Under the pieces are notes generated by a model that saw only the letters and a list, made by a program, of their open reading frames with translations, ran no database searches and was not told the origin of the DNA. The position numbers were made by a program, and so were the translations under genes. Below are positions 11,670-23,409 of a DNA stretch of 64,000 nucleotides, in pieces. Position 1 is the stretch's first letter. The number at the start of each line of letters is the position of its first letter. Origin of the DNA: Tetraselmis striata (taxonomy: Eukaryota; Chlorophyta; Chlorodendrophyceae; Chlorodendrales; Chlorodendraceae); the NCBI GenBank assembly GCA_006384855.1, contig VCJN01001271.1, forward strand, positions 62,001 to 126,000, written 5' to 3'.

Positions 11670-14333
11670 TTGCGAATGCAAGTGGGAAGGGGGGGGGGGG
11701 GGGGGGGGGGGGGGCAGATACCTGCCACTTGCCCAGGCCCGCCGCATCGGCAACGTGCATCTCCAGCTCTGTCAGCAGGCTGCTCAGGATGCCCAGCGGG
11801 TGGCCCCGCACCACCTCCTCGGCAAAGTTGGTCACGTAGGAGCTGCGCGGCCGCCAGGCCAACATAAGTGGGCACTCACAGATAACAAGACAGCACCATG
11901 GAAGAGGCGCTGCCCCGAGCTTGTGAAGGCACGAACATGAGCTCATACCTACCACCGGGTGCTGGTGGTGTGTGTGTTGGGGAAGGGGGGGGGGGGGGGG
12001 GGCATATCTGGATGTGCATATGGTGTAGCATGGGCATAGGCATGGTTGGTGTGTTTATGTGTGTTATTGGGTTATGCTGTGTGTGTGTGTGTGCGTGCGT
12101 GTGGTGCAGTCAGATGCGCCTGAACGCAGAGGATGGGGATGGCAGCCGTCGCGCCGCACCTGTCGATGTCGCAGCCCTTGCCGATGGCATGAGCATGCGG
12201 CTCGATGAGGGACACCAGGCTTGCGCAGGGAGGACAAAAGCACAAAGCAGGCAGAGGTTCAATGGAGGCGGGTCGCGGCAGGGCGCGTTCCCATGCATTG
12301 GTTGTTGCTTCTCGGCAGAAGGAGTGGTAAGGGTGGCACCGCGAGAGTAATCAGGGGAAGGTGGTGGTGGGGGGGGGGGGGGGGGGGGGGGCACCGGTCC
12401 ATCATGGTCCCCAGCGCGCCGCCCGCCACCTCCAGGGCCGCCTTGGCCTGCAGCGGACCAGCGCGGGGACCAGCGGTCGCCCTCGCCATCATCTTCTGCC
12501 ACAGCGCGAGCGCCTTGGAGATGCCATCATCCTCGGCACAGATGACACCGTTGCGCAGTACCTGTGACCACACCCTCAGATGTCATGCCTAATAAGAACT
12601 GGAAAGAAGGGGGGGGGGGGGGGGGGGGGCAGCAGCGGGTGCGCAGGTTATCATCCTCTCCCATCTCCTCATCTCTCTCGACTCCTCTCTCGCGGACATT
12701 CCACTGAACAGGCGTAAATCCAGCCCCGTAAAGCATCCAGGCGCACCGGTCAGAGTATCGTTACTATAGCTTTCTCCTCACCCCCTATGCTACAAGAATA
12801 TCAGACTGACCGTTGCTACTGTCTGGCTGAACTCTGACAGTTCTGATTGGATATACGCCGGAACGCTCAGCATGGAATACGTCACATTTTCCAACAGTGA
12901 ACTCACGCTGACTATTTGCTTAGTGCCGATGCTGTGGCGAAGTACCACGACGCGTTATCCAGGCAATCGGACAAACGCACGGAGCACATGCAATGCATGG
13001 GGAGTAGGGCGGGCCTGGGCGCACCATCTCCACCTGGGACACCAGGTCGTCGCGGCTCATCTGGCTGCAGTCGGTGCGCTCAACCACGGTGCGGAAGTAG
13101 TTCTCCAGCGCAATGTCCAGCAGCATCACGTCGCGGCCGGAGCCCTCCGCCTTCCAGTTCCACTGCAGCGACTCGCGGATCTCCACAATCTTGCCCGGCA
13201 CCCACCTGAGCCACCAAGTAGCCGGGCAGCGCCGTCAGCCCCCCCACCCCCACTACCCTCGGATCATTTAGCCGGCTGGTGGCTATAAGCGGCGGGGGAC
13301 TGTAGCGACATGTAGACAGCGGATTTGCATTATTTAGGGCAGACATCTACTAAATGGAATCCGGCGTAATGGCATGATTGGACCTCATTTACTTTCGCAT
13401 GTGCAAGGCGTGACACATAAAACAGGCTGCATTCCGGAAAGCTTGGGGAAGCATGCATCACCTGGCCCATCAAGGTATGGCATGGAATGCAGGCTTAATC
13501 TCGCATACTGTAGAGCTAAAATGAGGATGGGGTTGGGAGGGGGGTGGACAAGGCGGGCGTACCACTCGTCGCGGTTCTTGAGCAAGTCACCGATTGCCCA
13601 GGCTTCGTCGTCGCCAAGGTAGCCATGCGCCATGCTGAAGGCGCTGTCTAGGTCAGCGCCCGAGTGGGTGACCTGCAGGAGGGGGCATCGTGGACACATC
13701 CGTTGAGAGAGTCCGCCCCTCAGGTGATATGATATACGCGGGGAGGAGGGCCGCCCACCTTGAGGATCCACAGCATGTGCTTCATGGGGCCGATCAGCTG
13801 CGGCAGGTGGCAGGCGGGACCCGTGATGCCATCGTCGTTCCTCCAGCCAGACCTCATCTGCGCCAGGTCCTCCCTGCGGCATGATCATCATCAGAGGCCG
13901 ACTGGGGCCGCATGGGGTGTGCAGTGGGGGTTGCGGTGAAGGGCCTGGAAGGGGGGAAAAGAGAGGGGCGGGGTCGCCGGTGGTGGCGCGCGCACCGGGT
14001 CATCTTGTGGTTGTCCCACAGGTGCGCCCAGAAGTCATCCCAGTTGCCGGTGTGCAGGAAGTGGATGTACGCCTCGCAGATGCAGATGTCCTCCGGCGTG
14101 GTGTTGGAGTGCAGCTTCTGGTGCCACTGCTTGATGAAGGTGTCCTCGATGCCGGGGCGGTGCCCCTCCCTGTGCCCGCGAAGGACCAATGTGTCAAACG
14201 GCAGTGCGATTATGTTCTTTGCCTGGAGATGCGTCTCCTATCCTTGGTGCTCTATGCAGCTTGCGTTGGTATCTTGGGGCTGTTGAGCTTCTGGTGTCAG
14301 TCTAAAGGGGTTTCCTCCTCCCGTATAGAGCAC

Positions 14334-14367
<34 letters not shown>

Positions 14368-16005
14368 GTGGTGGGGGAGGGGGCATCGATCTTTCCTGTC
14401 TTCAGGCGGGCAGACGCGACAGGAAAGATGCAGAGGGTGTCTGGGGAGGCGCAGATGCCAGTACACTGCGCTCTGCCATGTGTTTGCTCGGGGGCGGGGC
14501 GCACTTGATGCCGTTCTCGCGCATGATGTTCAGGATGGTCATGCGGATGTCGTCGCCGTTGCCGCCGCCGCGGGGCAGGCCCGCCAGCGTCATGCGCGCC
14601 AGCATGCGGCTCATGCCTGTCTTGCCGTTCTGCGCCATGCGCTGGAAGGCCTCGGCCAGGCACTTCTGCGTGCTGGCCATGTCCTTGCCCTGCACGCAGT
14701 CAGCCAGGGAGGCGGTCAGTACCAGGAACTGCGGGGAGGGGGGATGGCTCTGGCAGGTCCACGGGATAGCCATGATGTATGCCAGTCAGTTTGTGTCCAA
14801 TGGAGAGCTTTCCAAAGTAAAGGGATCTCGGTGGCGACGCGTGGTCGAGAAAAGGACGGCGGCCGGGATGGCGAGGGCCGCGCGGACCTGGTAGTTGTAG
14901 GCCTCCTTGTGGTACCAGCGCAGCTGCTTGTTGGCGGAGTAGCGCAGCCAGGTGTACAGCAGCGCGACGCCCTCGTCGCCCACAATCGACATCTCGCCCG
15001 TCATGCCCAGCGCCATCTGGTAGCGCTTGAACAGGCAGCTGGACTGCTCGTCCGCAATGATGGCGTCCACGCTGCTCTTGAGAGACGGCGGCGCGATGTT
15101 GACGGAGAAGTCGGATGCGCCCATGTTGATCCAGTTCTGGCCGTCGGTGAGCACAAACACGATGCGCTGCGGCGCACCCTCCACGTTGAAGCGCATCTGG
15201 ACGCCGCCCGCGAGCGGCGTCTGAACCGCCTTGTCGTCCATCTTGTTGGTGCCGGGGGGCCACACCTCCGCCGGGGGCAGCTCCCAGCCATTCACCGCCC
15301 AGTGCATCTTCCAGTCGCCGGTCATGCTGCTCTGGATGGACAGCAGAACCTCCTCGCCCACCTGGACCGCCTCTGCGCTGATGGAACCCTCCCCCACGCT
15401 GTGCTCCCACGACTCCAGCACCTCTCCAGCGGGAGCCTCCACAGTGGCCGCCTGCACAGGCGCCAGCCGAGGCTGGGCCAGCAGAGCGCGCCACTGGCGG
15501 CGGCCGGCCAGCGTGGGTGCGGGCTTCTTGGGCAGCGCAGTGCGGCGGCCGCTGATGGCGGGTCGTGCTGCCGCGGGGCGGCGTGCCTGCGCAAAGCTGT
15601 GCACAGGGTGGCAGCCATGCCGGTCAGGAATCCATCCGCCTGGCATGATGGATGGCGGATCGTCAATCAATCAGCAAACGGATGAAGGGCTCCATTTCGT
15701 GATTATTGATGGGCGATAATGGATGTACAGTGATCCCTCGCGATCATCATGGCATTATGTTGATTAACCAGCATCCACCCAAACATCCAGCCTTCGGTCC
15801 ACATGCACATTCGGCTCGGCCCTGCATCTACCGATACGCGTGTCCCCAGTGGTCGTAGGATACATGGCTGAGTATCCCATCGGGCGCCATCCCACCCAGA
15901 TTGATAGTTCAATACCTACAGTCACGCAGCACAGATTGCCCTCTTGGCTTGGCCTTACCCGCCAGGCGCCGCGATCATGATGGCGCCCTTGACAGTCGAA
16001 GCCAT
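3796..16005 (-). CDS. GWD: Alpha-glucan water dikinase (starch phosphorylator), 20 exons
   Basis: Exons from the start: 15959-16005, 14888-15596, 14505-14728, 13996-14169, 13759-13873, 13563-13672, 13025-13205, 12395-12561, 12160-12219, 11722-11842, 10722-10784, 10180-10320, 9432-9674, 8669-8802, 7802-7911, 7262-7310, 6516-6591, 5613-5745, 4595-4800, 3796-4035. Every junction keeps phase, giving about 1100 residues. The start MASTVKGAIMIAAPG opens an Ala/Arg-rich leader that looks like a plastid transit peptide. One CBM45-like starch-binding module follows (about 75-170, DWKMHWAVNGWELPP). WHQKLHSNTTPEDI and VTHSGADL mark the central region. The phosphohistidine is His696 in DILSHIAIRAR. The C-terminal PPDK-like ATP-binding domain has RSDSNGEDLEGFAGAGLYDS and ends YVVQSRPQVL. 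GWD moves the beta-phosphate of ATP to C6 of amylopectin glucoses, enabling starch breakdown. Plant GWD1 has about 1400 residues and two CBM45 modules, so this copy is short. The family is certain; individual exon borders are by eye. Confidence 0.96.
4333..4372. repeat. (AT)20 microsatellite beside a C tract, in the last dikinase intron
   Basis: Twenty AT units follow directly on a plus-strand poly-C run (about 4312-4332). Both lie in the intron between dikinase exons 19 and 20. Confidence 0.95.
9858..9899. repeat. CT-rich microsatellite in a dikinase intron
   Basis: An almost pure (CT)n stretch interrupted by CCC and CG, reading (GA)n on the gene's sense strand. Confidence 0.9.
10106..10120 (+). 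repeat. Two telomere-like units inside an intron
   Basis: TTTAGGG followed by TTTTAGGG, the plant- and Chlamydomonas-type telomere repeats, one unit each. With only two units this may be chance. Confidence 0.35.
11383..11432. repeat. Compound (GT)n(GA)n microsatellite
   Basis: GT units run straight into GA units. A second compound GT/GA tract lies at about 11611-11669 beside a G run. Both are in the dikinase intron spanning 10785-11721. Confidence 0.9.
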
Positions 16006-17917
16006 GATGGGGTTGGAAGGCGGGGAGTTGCGCGGCCCTGGCTCACGGATCCTGCGCTGACAAGCGGGGCGCGAAGAGAGGTCAGGCAGCTAACTCGTAA
16101 TACTATGCAAGGGCACCCGGGGGAGGGGGGGGGAGGGGGGTGCTCAAGGCACCGACACAGCCGCAAAGCGGCGTGGTGGTTGCGTCGGCTTACTGGCTTC
16201 ACCAGCAGCGGCTTCCTGTCTATGCGTCGCTCACCCTACAATATATCGGCAACTTGTCGATAAAGTCGCAGCTTGCCGGGCGCGAGGGGTGGGTCCGAAG
16301 TGGCAATGCGCGCCCGGGCCGCGTTCGCCACCTACAGAGGCTGGCGACACCAAGCGCAGTGCTATGGCGTAAAATTGGCGGGGCTGATGTGTTTACCGAG
16401 GAGGGGCGGCTGTTCAACGACTTGGGGCCCGCACTTCCTGCGGCAACACCCAGCACACACACGTCATCGCGGCTCTATCTAACTCACAACACCCGACTGA
16501 CTCACTATTCGTAGAATAAATAGAAGATGACGCGCTCGCTACGATTTATCTCCACGGGTTGGGTGGGAAGTCGTATTGAGCTGCACGCAGCGTCCGCACC
16601 AGCTGGGATGTGTTCAGACAGCAAACTGACAGGTCCAAGAGCGCACTTCAGCAGCTGCGGATGGAATAAGAGTGCGTCGGTTTAGTCGGCGTCGCTAGAA
16701 CCGATTGCTACACTGCATATCCTCGTCGATGCCGACCGCATCGATAAGCATCTGTCAAGCACTCGCGCGGGCTGACGTCGATACGGGTAGATAGGCGGGG
16801 CGGTGGAGGCAGGCTACCAGTACCGGCGGTACAACGAGTACAGGTACTCCTGCCAGTACCGATCATACGTCCGTGCAGTTGCTTCCGGGCCAGAGCAGTA
16901 TCACGTGCGCATCGAGCTGGCGCTGCCAGCACGTCATATTCCTCGCCCTTACTGCTGTCCTTCCGCCATTCATTGTCAAAACAATTTAATGTTATAATTC
17001 AGGTTCTTGCGGACTGGTTGCGGATAGTGAATATTATCAATACTACGGATCTTCTAAAATACGTCGTACATACAACAGTGTTACGAGTAATTCTTCATCC
17101 CATCTGAGCAGGCCAACCTCGGGCCGGGCGGCGAGGTACTATTGATTAATACATGTGCTAGCTGCAAAATTCTGTGCTAGCTGCGGCGAGGCCTACGGTA
17201 CTGGTACTTTAAGAGCATATTTGATGGCTATCGACTATCGACGATCAGTGGTCGAGATACATATTTGTTCTGCACCGCCCTGAGATCATCATCACACCAT
17301 GTGAGCATGTATGATGGCGACGACGCTCGCCACGGGCTAGATACTACGTCACACCCCGCTATCGATACGAGAATATGAAGGGATGATCCGATGAATACAC
17401 ATGATGTCGCGCGCGCAACGCGCCGTCCGGTAGTGCCGATGCAACCTGGAATCAGACCCGCTGCGCGCTCATCTCCCGCGAATGCGAAGTAGAAGATTCC
17501 TCCCCCAGTACTTTGCGTGCATTCTCCGGACGCTCTCCCTGTAACCAAAAAGTTCAATGCGAAGTTCGCCGACAAGGAGCATGTTGGTATCTGGATTATG
17601 AGGAAGCCCTACACTCGAACAAAAGCACAGCACAGCGCCCAGTCGTCGCGCGGCCTGTGCTCGACAGGACTCTCCATTGACATAGGAGCAGCGCGTGCAA
17701 GCACCTCCCCGCCGTGCGTTCTTTCGCAGTGATCGGTGCTGGGTATCGACAGCGACGGTGGCGAGCCCCCTCCCCCCCCCTGCCGACCAACGCCATGCCC
17801 GCTTAGCCGGCGCTACTTGGCTCACGGTCGGCGGGAGTCACCGCGTCGACGCCACAGACTCAAGCACCATCCCCCGCGAAGCCACCGTCCCCGAGCAGAG
17901 CGGAGCTAGGCAGCGCG
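16006..17917. promoter_or_regulatory. Divergent intergenic region, dikinase and serine hydrolase 5' ends
   Basis: The dikinase (-) and the hydrolase (+) are transcribed away from this 1.9-kb stretch, so it should hold both promoters. I see no clear TATA box or named regulatory site. An eroded coding fragment (17490-17626, -) lies in it. Confidence 0.4.
17490..17626 (-). pseudogene. Eroded coding fragment, GYRESVRRMHAKYWGR family
   Basis: The minus strand reads GELRIELFGYRESVRRMHAK followed by YWGRN. The same short block recurs at about 21870-21925 (-) and 22020-22080 (+). Differences are largely amino-acid replacements with the frame kept, as expected of relics of a mobile element's protein. 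The family is not recognised. Confidence 0.45.
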
Positions 17918-19232
17918 ATGACTGGCCCCACGCACCGTATTCTGTGCCTGCACGGTCTGTACCAAAACTCGCGGCTATTTGCGCGCAAGTGCGACGGCCT
18001 CCAGCGCTTGCTAGGCGACCAGGTGGACCTAGGTTTGTGCTCTCCCTTCCAGCCCCCCCCCCCCCCCCCCCCCCTCCCCAAACACAAACGCACATGCACA
18101 AATACACACGCACGCATACGCCGATACCCCCTACTTTGCCTCTCAAAGACCCTCACCCACAGAAACGCACGAACTCTCGCCCAGACCACCACACACATCC
18201 ACACACCCAGCACCCACACCCACGCGCCCAGGGACGGCTTGGCGACATGCTCATGCATGACTCTCACGTTTCGCAGTGCACATGGACGGCACGTACGGCG
18301 CGACGCCGAAGCCACGCCTCCCGAACCTGCGGCCACCTGAGGGGCGGGAGGATGGCGGGCTGGTGCGGGAGGGGCGCTACCGAGCATGGTGGAACAACGG
18401 CTGCACCGGTTGGGATGACACCCTGTATGACCACATTCAGAGAAAGCTGGACGCAGACGGCCCGTTTTTTGGTACGATCGCACACCTTCTCTTCCTCTGG
18501 TGGACGGACGACTGGGCACTGCAACCGGAACGGAGTGATTAATCGCCACGTGAGACGTCACCATTGACAGTGAGTTTCGTGCTTCAATCGCAGGGGTGCT
18601 TGGCTTCTCGCAGGGAGCCACGTGTGCCGGCCTTCTTTGCACCGAGCACGTGTCCTCTCGCCTTGGTTTCCGGCCAAAGGTTCCCCAACCCCCAAGCACG
18701 CATCACCCCCTTTCATTCCGTATCTGGGCACTGCTCCCTTCCCCCGGGGTTCGGATGAAACACTGAATGCAGCCATCTTCCCCCTGCAGGTGGCAGTTGT
18801 GATCTCTGGGCGGCGGTCAATTGTCCATGACGCGGAATACGAATCGGGGATCGTGGAGGGTGTGGACAGCCTCCACTGCTTTGGCGCCAATGACCAGGTG
18901 AGGGCGATTGCCCCTCGCCCTCTGGCGTTGCGCCCCTCCCCGTGCGCTCTGTGTGCGTGAACGCCGTCGGGGCGCCGCGCTTCCAACCTTCCGCTGTCAT
19001 CATGTCCTAGATAACATCCCCGGAGAAGAGCCGCGAGCTGGTGAGCCTATTCCAGAGTGTGGGCACAAGCAACACCTTTGTCCACGAGCACGCCGGTGGC
19101 CACATCATCCCCGACGTCGAGCAGCAATTGGGCTACAAGATCAGGGCGCTCTTCTCCAGTGCTGGCGTTGACATGCCCGCGTACCCATCCGCCCTTCCTG
19201 GCAGCGACGCGTCCTTCCAAGCGGCCGCCTGA
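17918..19232 (+). CDS. FSH-type serine hydrolase (alpha/beta hydrolase), 5 exons
   Basis: Exons are 17918-18032, 18277-18471, 18594-18679, 18790-18897 and 19011-19232, all in phase, giving 241 residues, a usual size for the FSH1/OVCA2 family (PF03959). The N-terminus RILCLHGLYQNSRLF carries the family's LHG block. The nucleophile elbow is GFSQGAT (Ser109). Asp167 in GANDQ and His199 in HEHAGGHIIP complete the triad. These enzymes are soluble esterases/hydrolases with poorly known substrates. No transit peptide is evident, so a cytosolic place is inferred. Intron 1 has a run of about 20 C roughly 20 nt inside the donor. The start is the first ATG before the LHG block, at the expected distance. 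No TGTAA was found just downstream. Confidence 0.9.
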
Positions 19233-20011
19233 CTTACAGGCGGTGCCGCTATGATTGATCCGGGAAACCATGATACTATTGATCCGGAACATGTACGTCA
19301 TAGTACACACGTTTCCACCCTACACATGTTGCCAATTATCTTATTTATGGCAGCATTGGAGATGTGCTGCCACCAATCATGTCATAAATAGTGGGAACAT
19401 AGTATTTCAATTATAGCCCCTCCTGAAATGCTCGTAGTAAATACGTGAAGAGGTGGACATTATATAGTAATCGATAGCGCTAATAGTACTTCATGATAGA
19501 TTCATTTATAAAATGTCACTTCATTCATCCACTGCGACTTGCATGAGGGAATGCGCGCTCCAGTTCCTGTATGCCACAATGCGAAGCCCCAGCTGTGCAG
19601 CGCGCGGCGCAACTCCAATTGTGGCAGGGTAGCCAGGGCAAGGCTACTCATGGTGAAGGCGCACACATGCGAGTAGGCTGCCAAGGGCAATTGTTGTGCG
19701 CCTGTCTCATGGAGCACAACTACCGGGCTATGGTACGTTTGGGGTGCGCGACGGCTGTGCCTGGGCGCACTGCTCCCTAGGGTGACGATCAAATGACTAA
19801 GTTCCCACATGCTTACACTGTTTTCTTCAATTGTATTTCTTTTAAAGCAGTTAAATTAGCGCAATTTTCATTCAGCTTGGACGCACAGCCGGCAAGTACT
19901 CTTGGTACACACAAACGGGAGAAGATGCACATGCGTCACTTGAATAATGGGCGGCGTAGTGTCAGCAGGTGCTTCATATATCTGAGACACTACCACTCAA
20001 TACAAGCATAT
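19233..20011. other. Intergenic, no gene seen
   Basis: AT-richer sequence after the hydrolase; short reading frames only, without motifs. Confidence 0.5.
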
Positions 20012-20310
20012 TTCTGAGCCGCTTTTTAAGCGGCTTGTGTTGAGATACTTGTACTGCTTTTAGCGGTGGATTTGTTTCTGGCCTTTTGTAATTCACGCTG
20101 TAAGCGCGTTTCGGGCGGTTGAAATTGCTAGAAAAAAGCGGCGGGTTATTGTGATATGTGGGGTACTGGTGTGAATTACAAAAAGGCCATTAACAAATAT
20201 ACCTACCGCTGAAAGCAGTACTACAAGATCAAGACAGCAAGCCGCCTAAAAGCGGCTCGCATCCCGCACGAGGCGGGATGGATGAGTGGTGCGAGCACGG
20301 TTCAGAGTCC
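20012..20310. repeat. Foldback (MITE-like) element
   Basis: The left arm, from about 20020 (GCCGCTTTTTAAGCGGC) through CTGCTTTTAGCGGT to GTAATTCAC near 20097, is the imperfect reverse complement of the right arm (GTGAATTAC near 20171 to GCCGCCTAAAAGCGGC near 20253). The centre is about 70 bp. The right side continues into the same hairpin and GGTTCAGAGTCCGGGC tail as the repeat at 2539-2662. No coding capacity. Confidence 0.7.
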
Positions 20311-22019
20311 GGGCTATGCGGGCACGTGTGTGCGAGGGTGATATCCGGACGTGTTGTGAAGCTTCCGCAAAGGGATGGCGGACGAACCTGCGCCGTCTGA
20401 TGAGGCAGCGAGCACGCTCTCGAGCCGCCGGAAACGGACGATGAAGCAGCCCAACCATCTGGCAGCTCGCATCCGTAACTGCCGCGCGATCCACCGCAGC
20501 GACAAGGAGGCCAACTGACTCAAGAGCACCGGCCACTACTACCCCGTGTGACCGGTGCAACTACTATGCTATCACAGAATCATGACGACACCGCCCGAAA
20601 CACGGGACACCCCCATCGATGATTAACACAACCCCGCCACATACAACAAATACTTACTCCAATGAAGGAGGGCATCTATCGCAGCCCCCACTAATCCTAT
20701 TAGCCGGCTCAGCGGTGGATAAATACTGAGCAACACGTAGCTATTCCGGTCAGCTCCCTTCCCCCATCTCACCTTACACGTTGTAGGCGGGACGCCTTTG
20801 GCTGCCTTAGCTTGCCTGCTGAGCTCTGAATGGGACACGCCTGACTTAGGTAGGGACAGCACGGGGGCGCTGCTGTCCTAGCTACAGCCCGCTGGAGGGA
20901 GCAGGGGCTTGGACTCACAAGACGACGGCCGGTAGCTTGAGCTGCAATTACACCTAGTGTTCCCTACCATGGTTGGAGATAGCATGCCGTAAGAACAACT
21001 AAGTCTGAGCCAGTGGACGCAGCAGATTATCAGTTGTAATCAATTTCAAATTCAATGTGCGACGCGCACATCTACACATCCAAATCATAAGTACGGATGT
21101 GGACCGCGGCACCGTGTACATGCTACGGCACTTTAGTTAGACGTATACCACTGCCGTGATGACAGACCACGGTCAACTCCGGCACATCGTTGTGAGTCCA
21201 GCTCGTTGTGAGTGTACCCTATAAAAACTAGCGGACTCTTTGCCATCCCCATTTTCCATCTTCGCGCCCCACCTATCATTTGGCGGGCCGCGTCCATCCC
21301 TCCATCCCCACCCTCCACATATACAGGTGTGTCAGTATTTAAGGTATGTGTATTCTGATAACGTGTACCTCTCATAACATATACCAGTCTTTATTATTAT
21401 CACCTGCCTATATATAGGCGTGTCACTTTTTATGGTACGTGTATCATGATAACATGCACCTTTTTTCGTGGTTTCTGTTCTTGCAGGTTGCCGACAGCGG
21501 TAGGCTCCTTCACTAGAAACCACATAGCGCCCCCTCAACCCTCTGCAATTTTCTTTTCAATTTAACTCAATACCATGTGCAATTTTCCCTAATAGCGACT
21601 ATAGTCGCTATCTGCGCGCGTAGTACGTCCTGCCATCCGCCTGGACCGAATTTTTGTATATAGTAGTAGATATAGTAGTAGTAGATACATCGGGCGACTG
21701 CAACTCTTCATGGCGGGTCGTATCTCCATACTCATAGTACTCATACTCCATCGTCATGTAGCGACTGGAACAGCTGGCGGATGTTGCGCGCTCTGCGTTG
21801 CTCGCTCTGCTTTATACTGATGATGACGACCGAGTATGCGTCTTAAAATATCGGCTACTGTCTCCTTCCCCAGTACTTTCCGTGCGTCCTCTGTACACTA
21901 TCCCTGTAACCAGCATCTTCTGAGTCATCTGCTCGCGTCTATTTTAACTCGTCCATCACCATACCGCCGGTAGTACCGACTACATATCACCCGCCCGCGG
22001 CGCATTTCTCTGATACTTT
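20311..22019. other. Intergenic, degenerate repeats
   Basis: No gene is supported. Two similar blocks near 21325-21395 and 21412-21460 (CCTATATATAGG-type and GATAAC/GTGCACC motifs) look like an old local duplication. A minus-strand GYRDSV-type coding relic lies at about 21870-21925. Confidence 0.45.
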
Positions 22020-22108
22020 TTGGTTACATGGAGAGCGTCAAGAGAATGCACGCAAAGTACTGGGGGAGGAAAAAGCCTACATTTAAGCAGAACCCTCTTA
22101 TATTATAG
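22011..22108 (+). pseudogene. Eroded coding fragment, GYMESVKRMHAKYWGR copy
   Basis: The plus strand reads GYMESVKRMHAKYWGRKKPT and then a stop. This is an inverted copy of the 17.5-kb fragment with replacements of R/K, R/M type. It ends just before a GC-rich stretch upstream of the exonuclease gene. Confidence 0.45.
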
Positions 22109-22641
22109 CGCCGGGCCGCGGGGCCCGGCGATGTGGCAGGTAATTGTCGCATTTCTGCTCGTCGTCGTTTTCCCGACCCCGGGAAAATGTTCTTCGTCAT
22201 GCTCAGCTGCTCAGCACAGCTTGCTCAACGGTTCCGCCGGCACCTTGTGCCCGGCGCCGGCGCCCGGCCAACTGGTGCCTGGAGTCTGCAGCACTCGCTC
22301 GCACGGCAGAGGTCCCGACGAGATACCAACTACCAGACAGCACAATTGTGTTCCAACAACTCCGAGGCATAGGTGTCATGATCTCCTGGGCACGGGCGTG
22401 TTTCATCGCGACACGTTGTACCCGTAGTCGCCATACTTATACACCCGTGAGCTGCTCTGGCATACAAAGCAACAGACATCCGCAGTATTCAACAAACCGC
22501 GCGACAGACAAAGCGGTATTGCGACAGTGGCTACCAGCTGATACAGCAGAGAGGGAAGCACGCCCTCTGGTAGCTGTGCCTGCCCGGGCATTTACTGATC
22601 GTGCCGCCCGTGAGAGAAGTGATCCACTCAACTGCACCGGC

Positions 22642-23277
22642 ATGGCGTCCCCGTTTCGGTACGTGTGCATCCTGGACTTCGAAGCGACGTGCGACGATGT
22701 GATAACGCGATTTCCGAACGAAATTGTGGAGTTTCCGAGCGTACTGCTGCGATGGTTTCCCGGGAAGAAAAAGACGCGGCAGTATGAGCAGGTGGCGGAG
22801 TTTCAGCGCTACTGCAAGCCCGTCGTGAACCCCACTCTCAACCCCTTCTGCACCAGCCTGACCGGTATTCGACAGGAGCAGGTGGACGCCGGCGTGGCTT
22901 TCCCTGACGCGCTGCAACAGCATCATGCTTGGCTGCTGGAGCACTGCGAGGGCGACCTCCGCGCGTGTACGATCGTCACTTGCGGCGCGTGGGACCTGCG
23001 AACAATGCTGCCGCGAGAGTTCCAGCGCTGGGAGCTGGCGGCGCCGGATAGGGTGTACACCAGGTTCCTAAACATCAAGACAGAGGCAGCGAAGCACTTT
23101 GGCTGGAAGAACCGGATTGGGATGGCTGGAATGCTGAACAAGCTGGAGATGGAGCTGGAGGGTAGGCACCACTCTGGCATCGATGACTGCCGAAATATCG
23201 CTAGAATATGGCAGCGGTTGGTGGCGGAGGGGTACTCGCCCACAGAGACATCGCTGTGCAACGTCATCACCAAGTGA
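22642..23277 (+). CDS. ERI1-like DEDDh 3'-5' exonuclease, intronless
   Basis: Single exon of 211 residues. ExoI is ILDFEATC (Asp12, Glu14). The SLTGIRQEQVD block follows. ExoII is the Asp in TCGAWDLR. ExoIII is HHSGIDDCRNIARI, with the His and Asp of the DEDDh class. Order and spacing fit the ERI1/THEX1/PARN-like exonuclease family, which trims 3' ends of small RNAs, histone mRNA or 5.8S rRNA; the exact substrate cannot be told. There is no SAP domain, so it is the short form. The frame stays open upstream to 22144, but ATG22642 lies right before the first conserved block. Unlike its intron-rich neighbours it has none, which may point to retroposition. TGTAA occurs at 23405-23409, 128 nt after the stop. 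Confidence 0.88.
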   Translation: MASPFRYVCILDFEATCDDVITRFPNEIVEFPSVLLRWFPGKKKTRQYEQVAEFQRYCKPVVNPTLNPFCTSLTGIRQEQVDAGVAFPDALQQHHAWLLEHCEGDLRACTIVTCGAWDLRTMLPREFQRWELAAPDRVYTRFLNIKTEAAKHFGWKNRIGMAGMLNKLEMELEGRHHSGIDDCRNIARIWQRLVAEGYSPTETSLCNVITK

Positions 23278-23404
23278 CGAGCAGGAGCTTCCCTGTCCAG
23301 CCCCTCGTCTGGATTCCATATGCTGGGCTGACACGGATGAGGGCAAAGCTTTCAATTTCACACATTGCAATCCATTCATGTACATACTTGTGTCAAAACA
23401 ACAA

Positions 23405-23409
23405 TGTAA
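23405..23409 (+). terminator. Candidate TGTAA poly(A) signal of the exonuclease gene
   Basis: TGTAA about 130 nt past the stop; another TGTAA lies near 23484. Confidence 0.5.

Noticed and set aside
15597..15646. Dikinase start at the ATG at 15646
   Set aside because: The upstream ATG at 16005 has a better context and a GTAAGG donor, and joins in phase to 15596, giving a shorter and more typical plastid leader. The 15646 start stays as a fallback.
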